A stretch of DNA of 64,000 nt from Candidatus Mycobacterium methanotrophicum (GTDB lineage Bacteria > Actinomycetota > Actinomycetes > Mycobacteriales > Mycobacteriaceae), in the NCBI RefSeq assembly GCF_023515995.1, contig NZ_CP097320.1:3720001-3784000 (forward strand), read 5' to 3'. The notes under the pieces are model-generated. The model was not told where the DNA came from and made no database searches. It was given only the letters and a program-made list of their open reading frames with translations. Made by a program: the position numbers and the translations under genes. Positions 1 to 8,825 of this stretch are shown in pieces (the first letter of the stretch is position 1; every line of letters begins with the position of its first letter).

Positions 1-600
1 CGAGCAGACCGGGTCCTCGGGGGCGCACACCTTGATCGTCTTGTCCTGATACAGCGGGCCGATGACAATCTGCGGTTGGCCGAGCAAGTTCATGGCCCGC
101 ACGTTGGGCGTTCCGAACAGCACCACCGCGGCGACGTGGTTGGCGATGTCGGGCGACAGCGGCTTCGGGATTGTCGCGGGATCGATGTCGGGTGGTATCG
201 AATCGGGGACGGCAGGCGAGGTGACAAAGCCCATGACGGCGGCGCCTTGCGAGTAGCCGCCGAGCACCATCTTGGTGTTGGGGCAGCTGTTCGCCATCGA
301 AACGATGTGGGAGCCGGCGTCGCGGATGCCGTCCATGCCGGTGGACCATTGGTCGCTGGCCGGGTAGTTGACCGGGTAGACGTTCATCGACCGTCCGCCC
401 AACCGCGACTGCAGGCCGTCGACAAACGCCTGCCCCGTCGGACCGACGCCCGGCGGCTCACCGGTACCGCGAGCGAACACCACTTGGGTGGCGGGGCAAG
501 GCTGAGCGGACGACGAGGGAGCGGCGGCGCCAAAAGCACCGAGGCTCAGCGCCGCCAATACCGTGAGACCAAAGGAACGAAGGAGGTTAAGTGTAGTCAT
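1..600 (-). CDS. Cutinase-family secreted serine esterase (3' end outside window)
   Basis: Starts at an ATG on the minus strand (598-600) and reads off the left edge, so the C-terminus is missing. The N-terminus has a short basic stretch, a hydrophobic core and an Ala-rich cleavage region ending near SSAQ, a Sec signal peptide. The mature part starts with a Cys (QPCPATQVVFARGTGE) and carries the nucleophile motif GYSQG, as in mycobacterial cutinase-like proteins (Culp). A later CAPEDPVC segment holds the second disulfide pair and the likely catalytic Asp; the catalytic His would lie beyond the edge. Such enzymes hydrolyse lipid or polyester bonds outside the cell. Positions 601-805 hold no gene that I can support. 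Confidence 0.9.
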   Translation of the reverse strand, partial: MTTLNLLRSFGLTVLAALSLGAFGAAAPSSSAQPCPATQVVFARGTGEPPGVGPTGQAFVDGLQSRLGGRSMNVYPVNYPASDQWSTGMDGIRDAGSHIVSMANSCPNTKMVLGGYSQGAAVMGFVTSPAVPDSIPPDIDPATIPKPLSPDIANHVAAVVLFGTPNVRAMNLLGQPQIVIGPLYQDKTIKVCAPEDPVCS

Positions 601-805
601 GCGGCCGAGGTTCCCATCCGAGTTGCTGTACAAACAATGATTTTTCGAAGCCGGACGAACAGTTTCATATCGTAGGTGATGCGCCGGTGCGGGGCGCGTT
701 GACGGAACGCGGGAAGCCTGACATCGCTCGGTCTTCCTGCGTCACGTCGTCCGTCCCTTTTGAGAAATCGGCTAATCGGCTCGGAAAAGTTTGGATTTGG
801 CTGTC

Positions 806-1753
806 TTATGAGGCAGTCGACCCGCCGGCGCCCAGCGTGCGCTGGATGTCCGGTTTCATGGCGTTAAGCTGGGCACCCCAGTAGCCCCAACTGTGCACGC
901 CGTTTTGGTCGATGTTGAACGTCGCGTTGTGGCCCCCGGCCGCGGTGTAGGCGTTTTGGAAGGCAACGTTGCTCTGCAGCACGGTTTCCTCGATGACCTG
1001 GCCCGGGACGCTGCCCTCACCGATTTCGGAGGGTGTGCCGTTGCCGCTGTAGATCCACAACCGAGTGTTGTTGGCGGCCAGTCGCCCGGCCTGCACGGTC
1101 GGGTCGTTGCGCTGCCAGCCGGGCCCGCCGTCGGGCCCCCACATGTCGTTGGGGTTGAAGCCGCCTTCGTCGTTCATCGCCAAGTGGATCAGCATCGGCC
1201 CACTGCCGCTCGAGGGAGTCAGGTACGCCGACAGTGAGCCGGCATAGGCGAACTGCCCCGGGTGGTAAGCGGCCAAGATCAACGCCGAGGATCCCGACAT
1301 TGACACGCCGACCACGGCGTTGCGATTCGACCGCACTCCCCGACTCGATAGGTAGCCGGGCAGCTCGCTGGTCAAAAAAGTTTCCCACTTATAGGTTTGC
1401 CCGTTGGCCGGCCCGTACCAGTCTGTGTAGAAGCTGGAGCGGCCACCGACCGGCGCCACCACCGACATGCCCGAACCGGCGTAGGAGTCGAAGGCATTTG
1501 TTTCGATGTCCCAACCGCTCCGGTCGTCGCGGGCGCGCAGACCGTCGAGCAGGTAGACGGCCGGTGCGCCGCCACTTTGGAATTCCACGGTGATGTTATG
1601 GCCCATCGACGGCGAGGGCACTTGCAGGAATTCGGGCGCAGCCGCCTGCGCCCGTGGCGCAGCCGAAACCGCACTGATCAGTCCCGGCGTGGCGGCCGCC
1701 ACAATTGCGGCGGTCAGCAACCGGCGCGCCCGGCGATAACTATTCACGGCCAT
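806..1753 (-). CDS. Antigen 85-type mycolyltransferase paralogue, cut from its RBS by an IS
   Basis: About 315 residues from the ATG at 1751-1753. It has a signal peptide (SYRRARRLLTAAIVAAATPG..) and a mature domain starting APEFLQVPSPSMGHNI, as in FbpA/B/C. Family motifs are YLLDGLRA, SSFYTDWYGP, the nucleophile elbow GVSMSG, WGPDGGPGWQRNDP, NNTRLWIYSGNGTP and the terminal HSW with the catalytic His. The CxxxxC disulfide loop of Ag85A/B is absent (YGPANGQTYKW), nearer to Ag85C. The family transfers mycolic acids to trehalose or arabinogalactan. An ISL3 element lies 8 bp before the start codon and has moved the native purine-rich RBS (minus strand, about 3232-3240) 1.47 kb away. A GTG 16 codons upstream is inside the IS. 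Expression is therefore doubtful although the ORF is intact. Confidence 0.85.
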   Translation of the reverse strand: MAVNSYRRARRLLTAAIVAAATPGLISAVSAAPRAQAAAPEFLQVPSPSMGHNITVEFQSGGAPAVYLLDGLRARDDRSGWDIETNAFDSYAGSGMSVVAPVGGRSSFYTDWYGPANGQTYKWETFLTSELPGYLSSRGVRSNRNAVVGVSMSGSSALILAAYHPGQFAYAGSLSAYLTPSSGSGPMLIHLAMNDEGGFNPNDMWGPDGGPGWQRNDPTVQAGRLAANNTRLWIYSGNGTPSEIGEGSVPGQVIEETVLQSNVAFQNAYTAAGGHNATFNIDQNGVHSWGYWGAQLNAMKPDIQRTLGAGGSTAS

Positions 1754-1761
1754 CCCATATT

Positions 1762-3227
1762 GGCTCTTCAATTTTAAACGGGCAGTTGTGATTTCGCTCA
1801 CATAGAGCGTGTCGCTGCATAAGGAGGCCCTTGGCCTTCCGAAGTCTGAAGTTGCGAATTACTCAGGCGAAGGAAGGAAGCCAAGGGCCGTGATCGACGG
1901 TACGACATTGTTGTTTGGGCTGCCAGGTGTACAGGTTGAGCGTGTCGAGCGCTGGGCAGATGGGACGCGGGTGGTGCACGTGGTGACCGCGAGCGAGACC
2001 GCGGCGGCGTGCCCGTCGTGCGGGGTGGTGTCCACCTCGGTGAAGGAGCGGGTGAGCGCCTCGCCGCGTGACATCCCCTACGGCGAAGACCGAATCATGC
2101 TGCGCTGGAACAAGACCCGGTGGCGCTGCCGGGAAGACTATTGCGAGAAGTCCTCGTTCACCGAGGCCATCGCGCAGGTGCCGCCGCGGGCGCGCACCAC
2201 CGGGCGGTTGCGCGCCGCGATCGGTAAGGCGATCGGGGATGCGGCCCGCTCGGTGGCCGAGGTCGCTTCCGCCCATCAGGTGTCGTGGCCGACCGCCCAC
2301 CGCGCCTTCGTCGCCCACGCCGAGGCGCTGCTGGCCGAGCCCGAGCCGGTCCGGGTGCTCGGCATCGACGAAACACGGCGCGGAAAGCCCCGCTGGCAGC
2401 GGTGCGCCACCACGGGCCGCTGGGTGCGGGTCGACCCGTGGGACACCGGGTTCGTCGATGTGGCCGGCGATCAGGGCCTGCTGGGGCAGCGCGAGGGCCG
2501 CACCGGCGCCGCGGTGATCGACTGGCTGCGCGAACGCAGCGAGGAGTTCCGCGCCGGGATCGAGTTCGTGGCGATCGACCCGGCGGCGGTCTACGCGGCG
2601 GCGATCCGCACGCCGGGGTTGTTGCCCAATGCGACGCTGGTGGTCGACCATTTCCATTTGGTCAAGCTCGGCAACGACGCGCTGACCAAGGTGCGCCGCC
2701 GCGTCACCTGGGACCTACGCGATCGTCGCGGCCGCACACTCGACCCCGAATGGGCCAACCGGCGCCGCCTGCTGCGTGCCCGGGAACGCCTGTCGGACAA
2801 GAGCTTCGCCAAAATGTGGAACGCGATCCTCGCCGAGGACAACACCGGCCAGATCCTCTCAGCGTGGATCGCCAAAGAAGAACTACGCACCCTGCTATCG
2901 ACCGTGCGCGTCGGCGGCGATCCGCACCTGACCCGGCACCGGCTGCACCGCTTCCTGTGTTGGTGCATCGACTCCCAAATCCCCGAACTGCTCACCCTGG
3001 CCACCACCGTCGACACCTGGTGGTCCGAAATCAACGCCTTCATCACCACCGGCATCACCAACGCGGCCACCGAGGGCTACAACCGGCTGGTCAAACAGGT
3101 CAAACGGGCCGCCTGCGGATTCCGCAACACAGAAAACTCGGCCCGCCGGATACGCTTCCACTGCACCCGCAGACAGCGGGCCGCAACCCAGACTTCATGC
3201 TGATTGCCCGGTCAAAATCGAAGAGCC
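1762..3227 (+). mobile_element. ISL3-family insertion sequence, complete, 8-bp TSD
   Basis: Terminal inverted repeats of about 23 bp: left GGCTCTTCAATTTTAAACGG (from 1762), right complement GGCTCTTCGATTTTGACCGG (ending 3227). The perfect 8-bp direct repeat CCCATATT flanks it at 1754-1761 and 3228-3235, as expected for ISL3 transposition. It inserted just upstream of the Ag85-type start codon. A truncated relative lies at 53658-54033. Confidence 0.93.
1809..3203 (+). CDS. ISL3-family transposase
   Basis: 464 codons from GTG 1809; the true start may be the GTG near 1890 (VIDGTTLLFGLPG). It has an N-terminal zinc-ribbon-like Cys pattern (CPSCG, then CREDYC), a helix-turn-helix region, and a DDE-type core: Asp in LGIDETRRGK, Asp in FVAIDPAAVY and Glu in NAATEGYNRLVKQVKR. 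The frame is uninterrupted, so the element may be active. Only gene of the IS. Confidence 0.92.
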   Translation: MSLHKEALGLPKSEVANYSGEGRKPRAVIDGTTLLFGLPGVQVERVERWADGTRVVHVVTASETAAACPSCGVVSTSVKERVSASPRDIPYGEDRIMLRWNKTRWRCREDYCEKSSFTEAIAQVPPRARTTGRLRAAIGKAIGDAARSVAEVASAHQVSWPTAHRAFVAHAEALLAEPEPVRVLGIDETRRGKPRWQRCATTGRWVRVDPWDTGFVDVAGDQGLLGQREGRTGAAVIDWLRERSEEFRAGIEFVAIDPAAVYAAAIRTPGLLPNATLVVDHFHLVKLGNDALTKVRRRVTWDLRDRRGRTLDPEWANRRRLLRARERLSDKSFAKMWNAILAEDNTGQILSAWIAKEELRTLLSTVRVGGDPHLTRHRLHRFLCWCIDSQIPELLTLATTVDTWWSEINAFITTGITNAATEGYNRLVKQVKRAACGFRNTENSARRIRFHCTRRQRAATQTSC

Positions 3228-3235
3228 CCCATATT

Positions 3236-3335
3236 CCTTCCATTGCAGTGTCCAACCTGGCGTCATTGCCGCACCAGCGTGAGGTGGTGCTCGCGGCAAG
3301 GCGGTGCGGGATTTCGCGACAGTGCCGCGTCTACT
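3236..3335 (-). promoter_or_regulatory. Displaced upstream region and RBS of the Ag85-type gene
   Basis: Host DNA trapped between the ISL3 and IS5 elements. On the minus strand, AAGGAATATGGG just before the ISL3 target would have placed a Shine-Dalgarno-like AAGGAA about 6-7 bases before the ATG at 1753. The same interval (3263-3334) encodes the last residues of the STAS protein, so the STAS stop and the fbp start were originally only about 35 bp apart, suggesting co-transcription. The right part, 3333-3335 (ACT), is the IS5 target duplication. Confidence 0.6.
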
Positions 3336-4278
3336 GACGTTTTCTCAGTAATTTCCGCGTTGGAGAGTCGATAGTACGATCGCGGCGGCAACAACTGCGC
3401 CAATCCTGTTTGGACACAGGCGGATTCGACGGAGGCAGCGCCAACGCTGTTTGAGTTCGGCGTTGGCGCGTTCACCGATGGCACGCGCCGCGGTGAGCAG
3501 CATGTTGTAGCTCTGATTCTCCACGGCCAGGCCGCGGCCCTTGACCGGAGTGTGCACCCCGATCCCCGCTCCTTCGTAGCCCTTGTCGGCCAGCGTCGGC
3601 ACCCCGTCGGCCGCGGACTTGTACAGCGCGCCCAGGCAGTGCGCGCGGGCGGCGGTGATGTCGTGCACGCTGCCCGGCTCGACCTCGCTCGACCACACCG
3701 GGAACCCGCCCGGGTCGGCCAGTATCTGCACATTGCCGCCCTGGGTTTTGTGCTTGCCCGAATACCACCGGTGATGGCCGGCCTCGTTGCGCTCGTCCAC
3801 CCGGTCGATGGCGATCAGCGTCCCGTCCAGCGTCACGTGCGACCACTGTTCGGCCTTGGCCCGGTCGAGCACTTCGTGCAGGTCAGGAGCTTGTTCGGCG
3901 ATCACGTCGATCGCCTCGTGCAGATAGCGGTAGCTGGTGGAGATCGGCAGCCCGGCCTCCATCGCCAACAACCGGATCGGGGCGTCGTCGCGGAACCACC
4001 GCAGCACCAGCTTGGCCTGCGTGCGCACCGTACCCGACCGCCGCCCGGCCCGCGTTCTGATCTCGCGCCGGTGAACGTGCAGCAGCGCGGTCACATGCAG
4101 CAGGGTTTCCTCCGGCACGTCGCAGATGGCAGAGTAGGTGAACACGTGGGGTCCTTTGCAGCGGAGCGGGTTTCCTCGTCGAAACCGAATCCTTGAGCAA
4201 GGACCCCACGCCCAGCCACTACGACACGCCTGAAACTCCAGTCACAACAAACTCACAAGCCCCAAGTGAGAAAACCTC
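3336..4278 (-). mobile_element. IS5-family insertion sequence, complete, 3-bp TSD
   Basis: Terminal inverted repeats GACGTTTTCTCA (3336 on) and, on the complement, GAGGTTTTCTCA (ending 4278), one mismatch in 12. The direct repeat ACT lies at 3333-3335 and 4279-4281. The interrupted STAS reading frame independently confirms the boundaries. Inside the right end, GGGTCCTT at 4149-4156 and AAGGACCC at 4199-4206 form an inverted repeat around the transposase start. Confidence 0.85.
3345..4145 (-). CDS. IS5-family (DDE_4-type) transposase
   Basis: 266 residues. N-terminal HTH region (LLAMEAGLPISTSYRYLHEAID), then the DDE core: Asp in VTLDGTLIAIDRV, Asp in LADKGYEGAG, Glu in GERANAELKQRW. KHKTQGGNVQILAD and SVHDITAAR are typical of this IS5 subgroup. 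Intact frame ending just inside the left inverted repeat. Confidence 0.92.
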   Translation of the reverse strand: MFTYSAICDVPEETLLHVTALLHVHRREIRTRAGRRSGTVRTQAKLVLRWFRDDAPIRLLAMEAGLPISTSYRYLHEAIDVIAEQAPDLHEVLDRAKAEQWSHVTLDGTLIAIDRVDERNEAGHHRWYSGKHKTQGGNVQILADPGGFPVWSSEVEPGSVHDITAARAHCLGALYKSAADGVPTLADKGYEGAGIGVHTPVKGRGLAVENQSYNMLLTAARAIGERANAELKQRWRCLRRIRLCPNRIGAVVAAAIVLSTLQRGNY

Positions 4279-4728
4279 ACTGTCGGAAATATGAGCAGGA
4301 CCGGACGCAGTCCGCACGCGGCAGCCGTTCGGGCAATTGCTGCGCGGTTGCTGACCAAATGCAAGTTGAAACCACGACGGCGGCATCGCTGCGCTTCTCG
4401 GGCGAGAATGGGAAATGCGCCGCACGCCAGGAACCGCAAACCGCGTACGTCGACAACGAAGGGACCCGGCGCGGTGGCGGCTGCTCCCATTTTGCTCAGC
4501 AGATGACTCCAGAAGTCTTCATTGCTGGCATCCACCTCGCCTGCCACAGAGACGATCACCGCTGAGCCGTCGCGGACGCTAGTGGCCCGTAATCCGGTGC
4601 TTCCACCGCGGAGCGGTCTGGGCTCACCGAAGCTCGACGGTGGTCTCGATGGTGGTGTGGAAACAGAAAGTCGACGAACAGGATTCATGGGCAGACTCCA
4701 GCATCAAACGGCACCAGCCGCGCGGTGA

Positions 4729-6614
4729 GTAAACATTCAGCCCCGACGTTGACCTGTGGTTCGACTTGTGTGATTGCGCCCCGCGGCGCCCCCGCCGGAA
4801 TGGTTGGATTCGGTGGTGGCGGTCGGGCCGCTGTCGCGCCGCGGTCAGGCCGGGGCTGGGTCGGGTGGCATCCAGGGTTGGCCGATGATGGCCTCGCGCA
4901 ACGCGCCGAAAGTGTTGCGGCCGTGCTTGGCCGCGGTGGACAGGTAGCCGCGGATGCGGTAGCGGTCTTCGGTGCGTTTCTCGCTGGTGAGCCGCCCGGA
5001 GATGTTCTGCTGGATCTTGGCCGGCCGCAGGTCGCGTTCGGCCTGGTTGGAGGTGGGCGGCACACGCAGGTCGAAGGCGAAGCGCAGCGTGTCGGCCTCG
5101 CGGTCGCGCAGGGTTTCCAGCAGCAGCCGAGCCTTGCGTTCGCCCGGACGGTCGCCGCCGCTGGTTGTCTCCGAAAGCCCTACCAGCACTCCGTGTTTGA
5201 ACTCGCCGACAAGGTTGTCACGCACGGCGGGGTCGATGCCGTCGGCACCGGCGGCGCGGGCGAGGTTGGCCTGGTGGATCAGCGAGCGCAGCGCCCGAGC
5301 GACCTGGGGCGGCCATTCCGCGTCGGGGTAGACCTCGCCGGCATCGCCCAGATCCCGCCCGAGGTGCTGACAGCACAGCTGATGGGTGTGATCGCCGAGC
5401 GCGGCAGAGTCGTAGTTCTGGTAGCGGTCGTGCACGAGCACCGCGCCGTCCAGCTCGGTGATCACGGACCTCTTGAACGTGTCCAGATCCCGGTCGCCGA
5501 CCAGATAACTGGTGCACCACTCGGTGCAGGCGACCAGCAGATACTTCTCGGCCTTCTTCCGGCCGAGCTTGGGGGTCCTGGGTCCGACCCGCAGCGGGGT
5601 CTCGTCGCAGCACACCGCGTACGCCAGGGTGATCAGGGCGCGGATCCGTTTGTCCACCTCGGCCAGCAACGCGGAGGCGCGCGCGAGCATGCCGTGCACG
5701 AACCCCACCGAGGGGGCGGCGCCGGTCAGCGAGTCCAGCAGCTCCACCACCCGGTGCGCGGGGATGAACTGCACCACCATCAGATACACCGCGAGAGCCT
5801 GCAGGTTCGGCCCGTACCCGACCGGCCCGGACCGGGCACCGTCGGGGCGGGTCGCGGTGTGCACCCGGCCGCAGCCGCACATCACCCGATGCTGGTCGTA
5901 CTGGGTGATCCGCACTTCGATCGCGGGGATCTCGTGCTGCTGGTAGCGGTCCACGATCCCCAGATCCGCCGCCCCGGCCAGCTCCGCGCCGCACCCGCAC
6001 CGCCCCTGCGGGAACCGGTCCACTCGCTCAGCCGGGCCGTCGGTCCAGGCCAGATGCGTCCCCGGGGCTCCGGGCTGCTTGCCCCTCTTCCGCCCCGACC
6101 CGCTCCGACGCTTCGGCTTCACCGGCGCCACGCGGCCTGGGGCATCGTCCTGCGACGGCGGCATCGACGAGTTGCCGCTGTTGCGCGAGAGCAGATGCTC
6201 CAGTCTGGCCAGCCTCGCCGCGGATTCCTCGTTGGCCGCGGCCAGTTCGGCGATCCGCGCGTCCTGTTCGGCGATCCGCGCCGCCTGGCCAGCGACGAGC
6301 GCGATCAGCTCCTCACGCGACATCTCCTCGGGCGCGGCCACTCCGAGATCACACCAGCCCCACCACCAACATCACCGGCGACACGCCGAGACCACACCAG
6401 CCACACCAGCACCGACAGTCACCACTGTCGCAGCGGCGCGTTCACACCCCTGACGTCGACGCGGCTGCCAATCAGCCAGCGCATCGACCACTGCACGAGC
6501 TTCCCTGATAGCCACAAACACCGACCATAGCTACGACCCGTAACGGCCTCGGCGCCACCACCCAGGCGCAGATGCCGCGACCTCACCGCCTCCGCGAAAC
6601 GGCTGAATGTTTAC
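4729..6614 (-). mobile_element. IS66-family element (tnpC only), complete, 8-bp TSD
   Basis: Inverted repeats GTAAACATTCAGCC at 4729-4742 and its exact complement at 6601-6614. The perfect 8-bp direct repeat CGCGGTGA lies at 4721-4728 and 6615-6622. No tnpA or tnpB is present, as in single-transposase IS66 relatives. It sits 40 bp upstream of the STAS start codon and separates that gene from its promoter region, now at 6623-6847. Confidence 0.93.
4845..6341 (-). CDS. IS66-family transposase (TnpC)
   Basis: 498 residues. An N-terminal coiled coil (ARIAEQDARIAELAAANEE) is followed by the IS66 linker SRNSGNSSMPPSQD, a basic GRKRGKQPGAPG stretch and a zinc-binding region (CGCGAEL.. CGCGRVH). The DDE core includes Asp in CCDETPLRV, Asp in VLVHDRYQNYD with QLCCQHLGRDL, and Glu in TSNQAERDLRPAKIQQNISG. 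Intact frame. Confidence 0.95.
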   Translation of the reverse strand: MAAPEEMSREELIALVAGQAARIAEQDARIAELAAANEESAARLARLEHLLSRNSGNSSMPPSQDDAPGRVAPVKPKRRSGSGRKRGKQPGAPGTHLAWTDGPAERVDRFPQGRCGCGAELAGAADLGIVDRYQQHEIPAIEVRITQYDQHRVMCGCGRVHTATRPDGARSGPVGYGPNLQALAVYLMVVQFIPAHRVVELLDSLTGAAPSVGFVHGMLARASALLAEVDKRIRALITLAYAVCCDETPLRVGPRTPKLGRKKAEKYLLVACTEWCTSYLVGDRDLDTFKRSVITELDGAVLVHDRYQNYDSAALGDHTHQLCCQHLGRDLGDAGEVYPDAEWPPQVARALRSLIHQANLARAAGADGIDPAVRDNLVGEFKHGVLVGLSETTSGGDRPGERKARLLLETLRDREADTLRFAFDLRVPPTSNQAERDLRPAKIQQNISGRLTSEKRTEDRYRIRGYLSTAAKHGRNTFGALREAIIGQPWMPPDPAPA

Positions 6615-6847
6615 CGCGGTGATGATGGCTGCCCTAAGTCTGAAGACAGACCGATAGTTGGCTATTTATAGCATAGAAAAGCCGCCGGCGTAAACCCGCC
6701 CGTTTGCATGTGTATTGAGCTGCTTACATACATTTTCCGGTCAGCAACCAGTTTGGCAGCAAATTTCAAGTTTACCCACAGCGGCGTCCAAGCAGCTGCT
6801 TTCACCGTCGATTTATCCGGCACCCGTTAGGTTAACTGCGCTAACAA

Positions 6848-8740
6848 TCAGACGGGCGGCGAACCGTCGCCCGTCTGTCGCCCAGCCACTTTCGACGGTT
6901 CGGAGAAAGCCGAATCAGGCTGGCACCGAGTCTGTTTCGCGCCCCCAGGCCGATGCTTGGCCAGCGCGGCTGCGAACTCCTCAAAGAACTGGTCGGAAAG
7001 GTCGTCTTGGGCCGCGGTGGTCGACACGACGCCGGCGGCGGCCACCACATCCTGGCCGTCGGCGAGCGGCTGGTCGATCCCTGCTTTGCGGAGCAGGTCG
7101 ATTCCCGCGCCGAACGCCGCCACCGCTTTGAGGTGCTTATAGGCTTCGGTGACGAAATGCACTGCGTACCCGTTCTTTTCCAGCGTCTCCATTGCATGTG
7201 GCCCACACGGCACCACGACCGCGTCGTAGAGCACCGACGCCACACTGGTGAATGACCGGTCGACGGCATTCTCACCCCCCGATCCACCGGAGAGGCTGCC
7301 GCCCGCGATCGGCGCCAGCACCTCCGGGATCGCGCCACGTTTACGCATCGCCTTGATGAACCGGTCAACGCCGCGCACGTCGACACCGTCGGCAGCCAGC
7401 ACGGCGATCTTGCGGGTTTCAATGCTGTCGGTGGCGTATTCAGCTGCGACAGCGCCGGCGATGCGGGCAGCTTGTCGTCGACTGCCTTTCCCTGGGGCGC
7501 CGGTAAGCCGAGCTCGCCAGCGACCCGGGTTGCCAGGTCGTGGTCGACCAGGTTCAGTTGATCGACGACACGGGAACGGATTTCGACGGTTTCCACACGG
7601 CTGAGCTCGAAGGCGTAGGCGGCCACGATGTGTTTGGCTTCCACCGGGGACATGCTCTTCCAAAACATCCGCGCTTGACTCGTGCCCGGCATCGACTTCA
7701 CCAACGATCGGCTGCTGCAGTTCCGCAACTTCTCCTACCTCGACACCCAGCTGATCCGCCTGGCCGGACCGAACTTCGCCCAGTTGCCGGTGAACCGGCC
7801 GGTCGCCGACGTTCACAACAACCAACACGACGGCTACAGCCAGATCGCCATTCCCAAGGGCCAGACCAGCTACTACAAGAACTCGTTGGGCGGGGGCTGC
7901 CCCGCTCTGGCCGAAGAGGGCGTCTTCCGGCACTACACGCAAAAGGTGGATGGCCACAAGATCCGGCAACGGGCCGAGAGCTTCAAGGACTACTACATGC
8001 GGTTGAGCACCATCTTGCCTACTCGACGGACTGGAACCTGTTCCTCGGGAATGATTTTCGTCGGGTCGAGTAGGTCGAAGGCAAACTCGAACTCGTCGCT
8101 CTCCGGCACCAGCTGCACGCCGAGTTCCCATTCGGGATACTGGCCGGCCTCGATTGAATCCCACAGGTCGCGCCGGTTGAAGTCGGGATCTTTGCCGGCG
8201 ACTTTCTGGCAGTCGTCCCAAATCAACGAGTGCACACCCCGAGCCGCGGCTTCCAATGGAACTTTACGAACGTGCCCTCGCCGTCGGCGTTGACGAAGCG
8301 GAACGTTATGCACGCCAAAGCCTTCCATCATTCGGTAGCTGCGCGGCAGCGCCCGATCCGACATCAGCCACATAATCGTGTGCAGGGTTTCCGGCTGCAA
8401 CGACGCGAAGTCCCACAGGGTGTCGTGCACCGATTGCGCCTGTGGAATTTCGTTGTGCGGTTCGGGTTTAACCGCATGCACGAAGTCGGGGAACTTAATA
8501 CCGTCCTGGATGAAGAAAACCGGGAAGTTGTTGCCGAGACCCTGTAGTTGCCCTGCTCGGTGTAGAACTTGGTGGCGAAGCCCCGGACCTCGCGAACGGT
8601 GTCAGCCGATCCGCGGGAACCCGCGACGGTCGAGAACCGCACGAACACCGGTGTCTGCTTGCCGGGCGTGGTCAAGAACTTCACAACACCGACAAACGCC
8701 CTGGCCAGCACGGACGTGTCGGACCATCTGATCACCATCG
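6848..8740 (-). pseudogene. katE: katE-type large catalase, heavily degraded
   Basis: Homology to HPII-type catalases appears in several minus-strand frames: VFVRFSTVAGSRGSADTV (about 8600-8680), HNEIPQAQSVHDTLWDF and MSDRALPRSYRMMEGFG (8330-8460), DPDFNRRDLWDSIEAGQYPEWELG (8100-8200), MFWKSMSPVEAKHIVAAYAFEL (7590-7670) and a C-terminal DJ-1/PfpI-like domain (KIAVLAADGVDV to FFEEFAAALAKHR, 6950-7420). The N-terminal part of the catalase domain is missing. Frameshifts lie near 8536, near 8290 (partly compensated near 8245) and near 7475. The segment 7681-7998 is inverted relative to the rest. The heme catalase cannot be made. Confidence 0.88.
7681..7998 (+). other. Inverted internal segment of katE
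   Basis: On the plus strand this stretch encodes contiguous catalase sequence: PGIDFTNDRLLQ, FSYLDTQLIRLAGPNF, RPVADVHNNQHDGY, TSYYKNSLGGGCPAL, ESFKDYY. The flanking catalase pieces are on the minus strand. One flank ends ..VGKMVLNR at about 7999; the other begins SQARMFWKSM at about 7680. Compared with catalases I know, SFKDYY should join SQARMF directly, while about 20 residues between VLNR and VPGIDF are lost. I see no long inverted repeat at the breakpoints. Confidence 0.85.
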
Positions 8741-8825
8741 ACAGTCATGTAACCCAAATCAATGGATCAAGTGGTTGATAGGTTTCCGGTCACGGCGGGC
8801 GAAGATCACACCAGTTGAAAGTAGA

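Larger units (their letters stand above)
3263..4688 (-). pseudogene. STAS-domain (anti-sigma factor antagonist-like) gene split by an IS5 element
   Basis: Starts at ATG 4686-4688. The protein has about 40 N-terminal residues, then a STAS-like fold: SAVIVSVAGEVDASNEDFW, FVVDVRGLRFLACGAF, REAQRCRRRG, AIARTAAACGL. The reading frame is native to ..LLIFPT and then enters the IS at 4281. On the far side of the IS it resumes as VDAALSRNP and ends at 3263. Removing the IS and one ACT repeat restores one frame (CCG ACA GTA GAC GCG). STAS proteins of this type usually act in regulatory protein-protein switches. As it stands the product has about 15 residues of IS-encoded tail instead of about 22 native ones, so residual function is possible. 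Confidence 0.75.

Noticed and set aside
2285..3337. Long alternative-frame ORFs over the ISL3 transposase
   Set aside because: They overlap the DDE transposase completely, are Arg/Pro/Ala-rich shadows of high-GC coding DNA and end outside the IS.
4725..6530. 601-codon plus-strand ORF opposite the IS66 transposase
   Set aside because: It starts at the IS end and is a shadow of the intact TnpC; no domain is recognisable.
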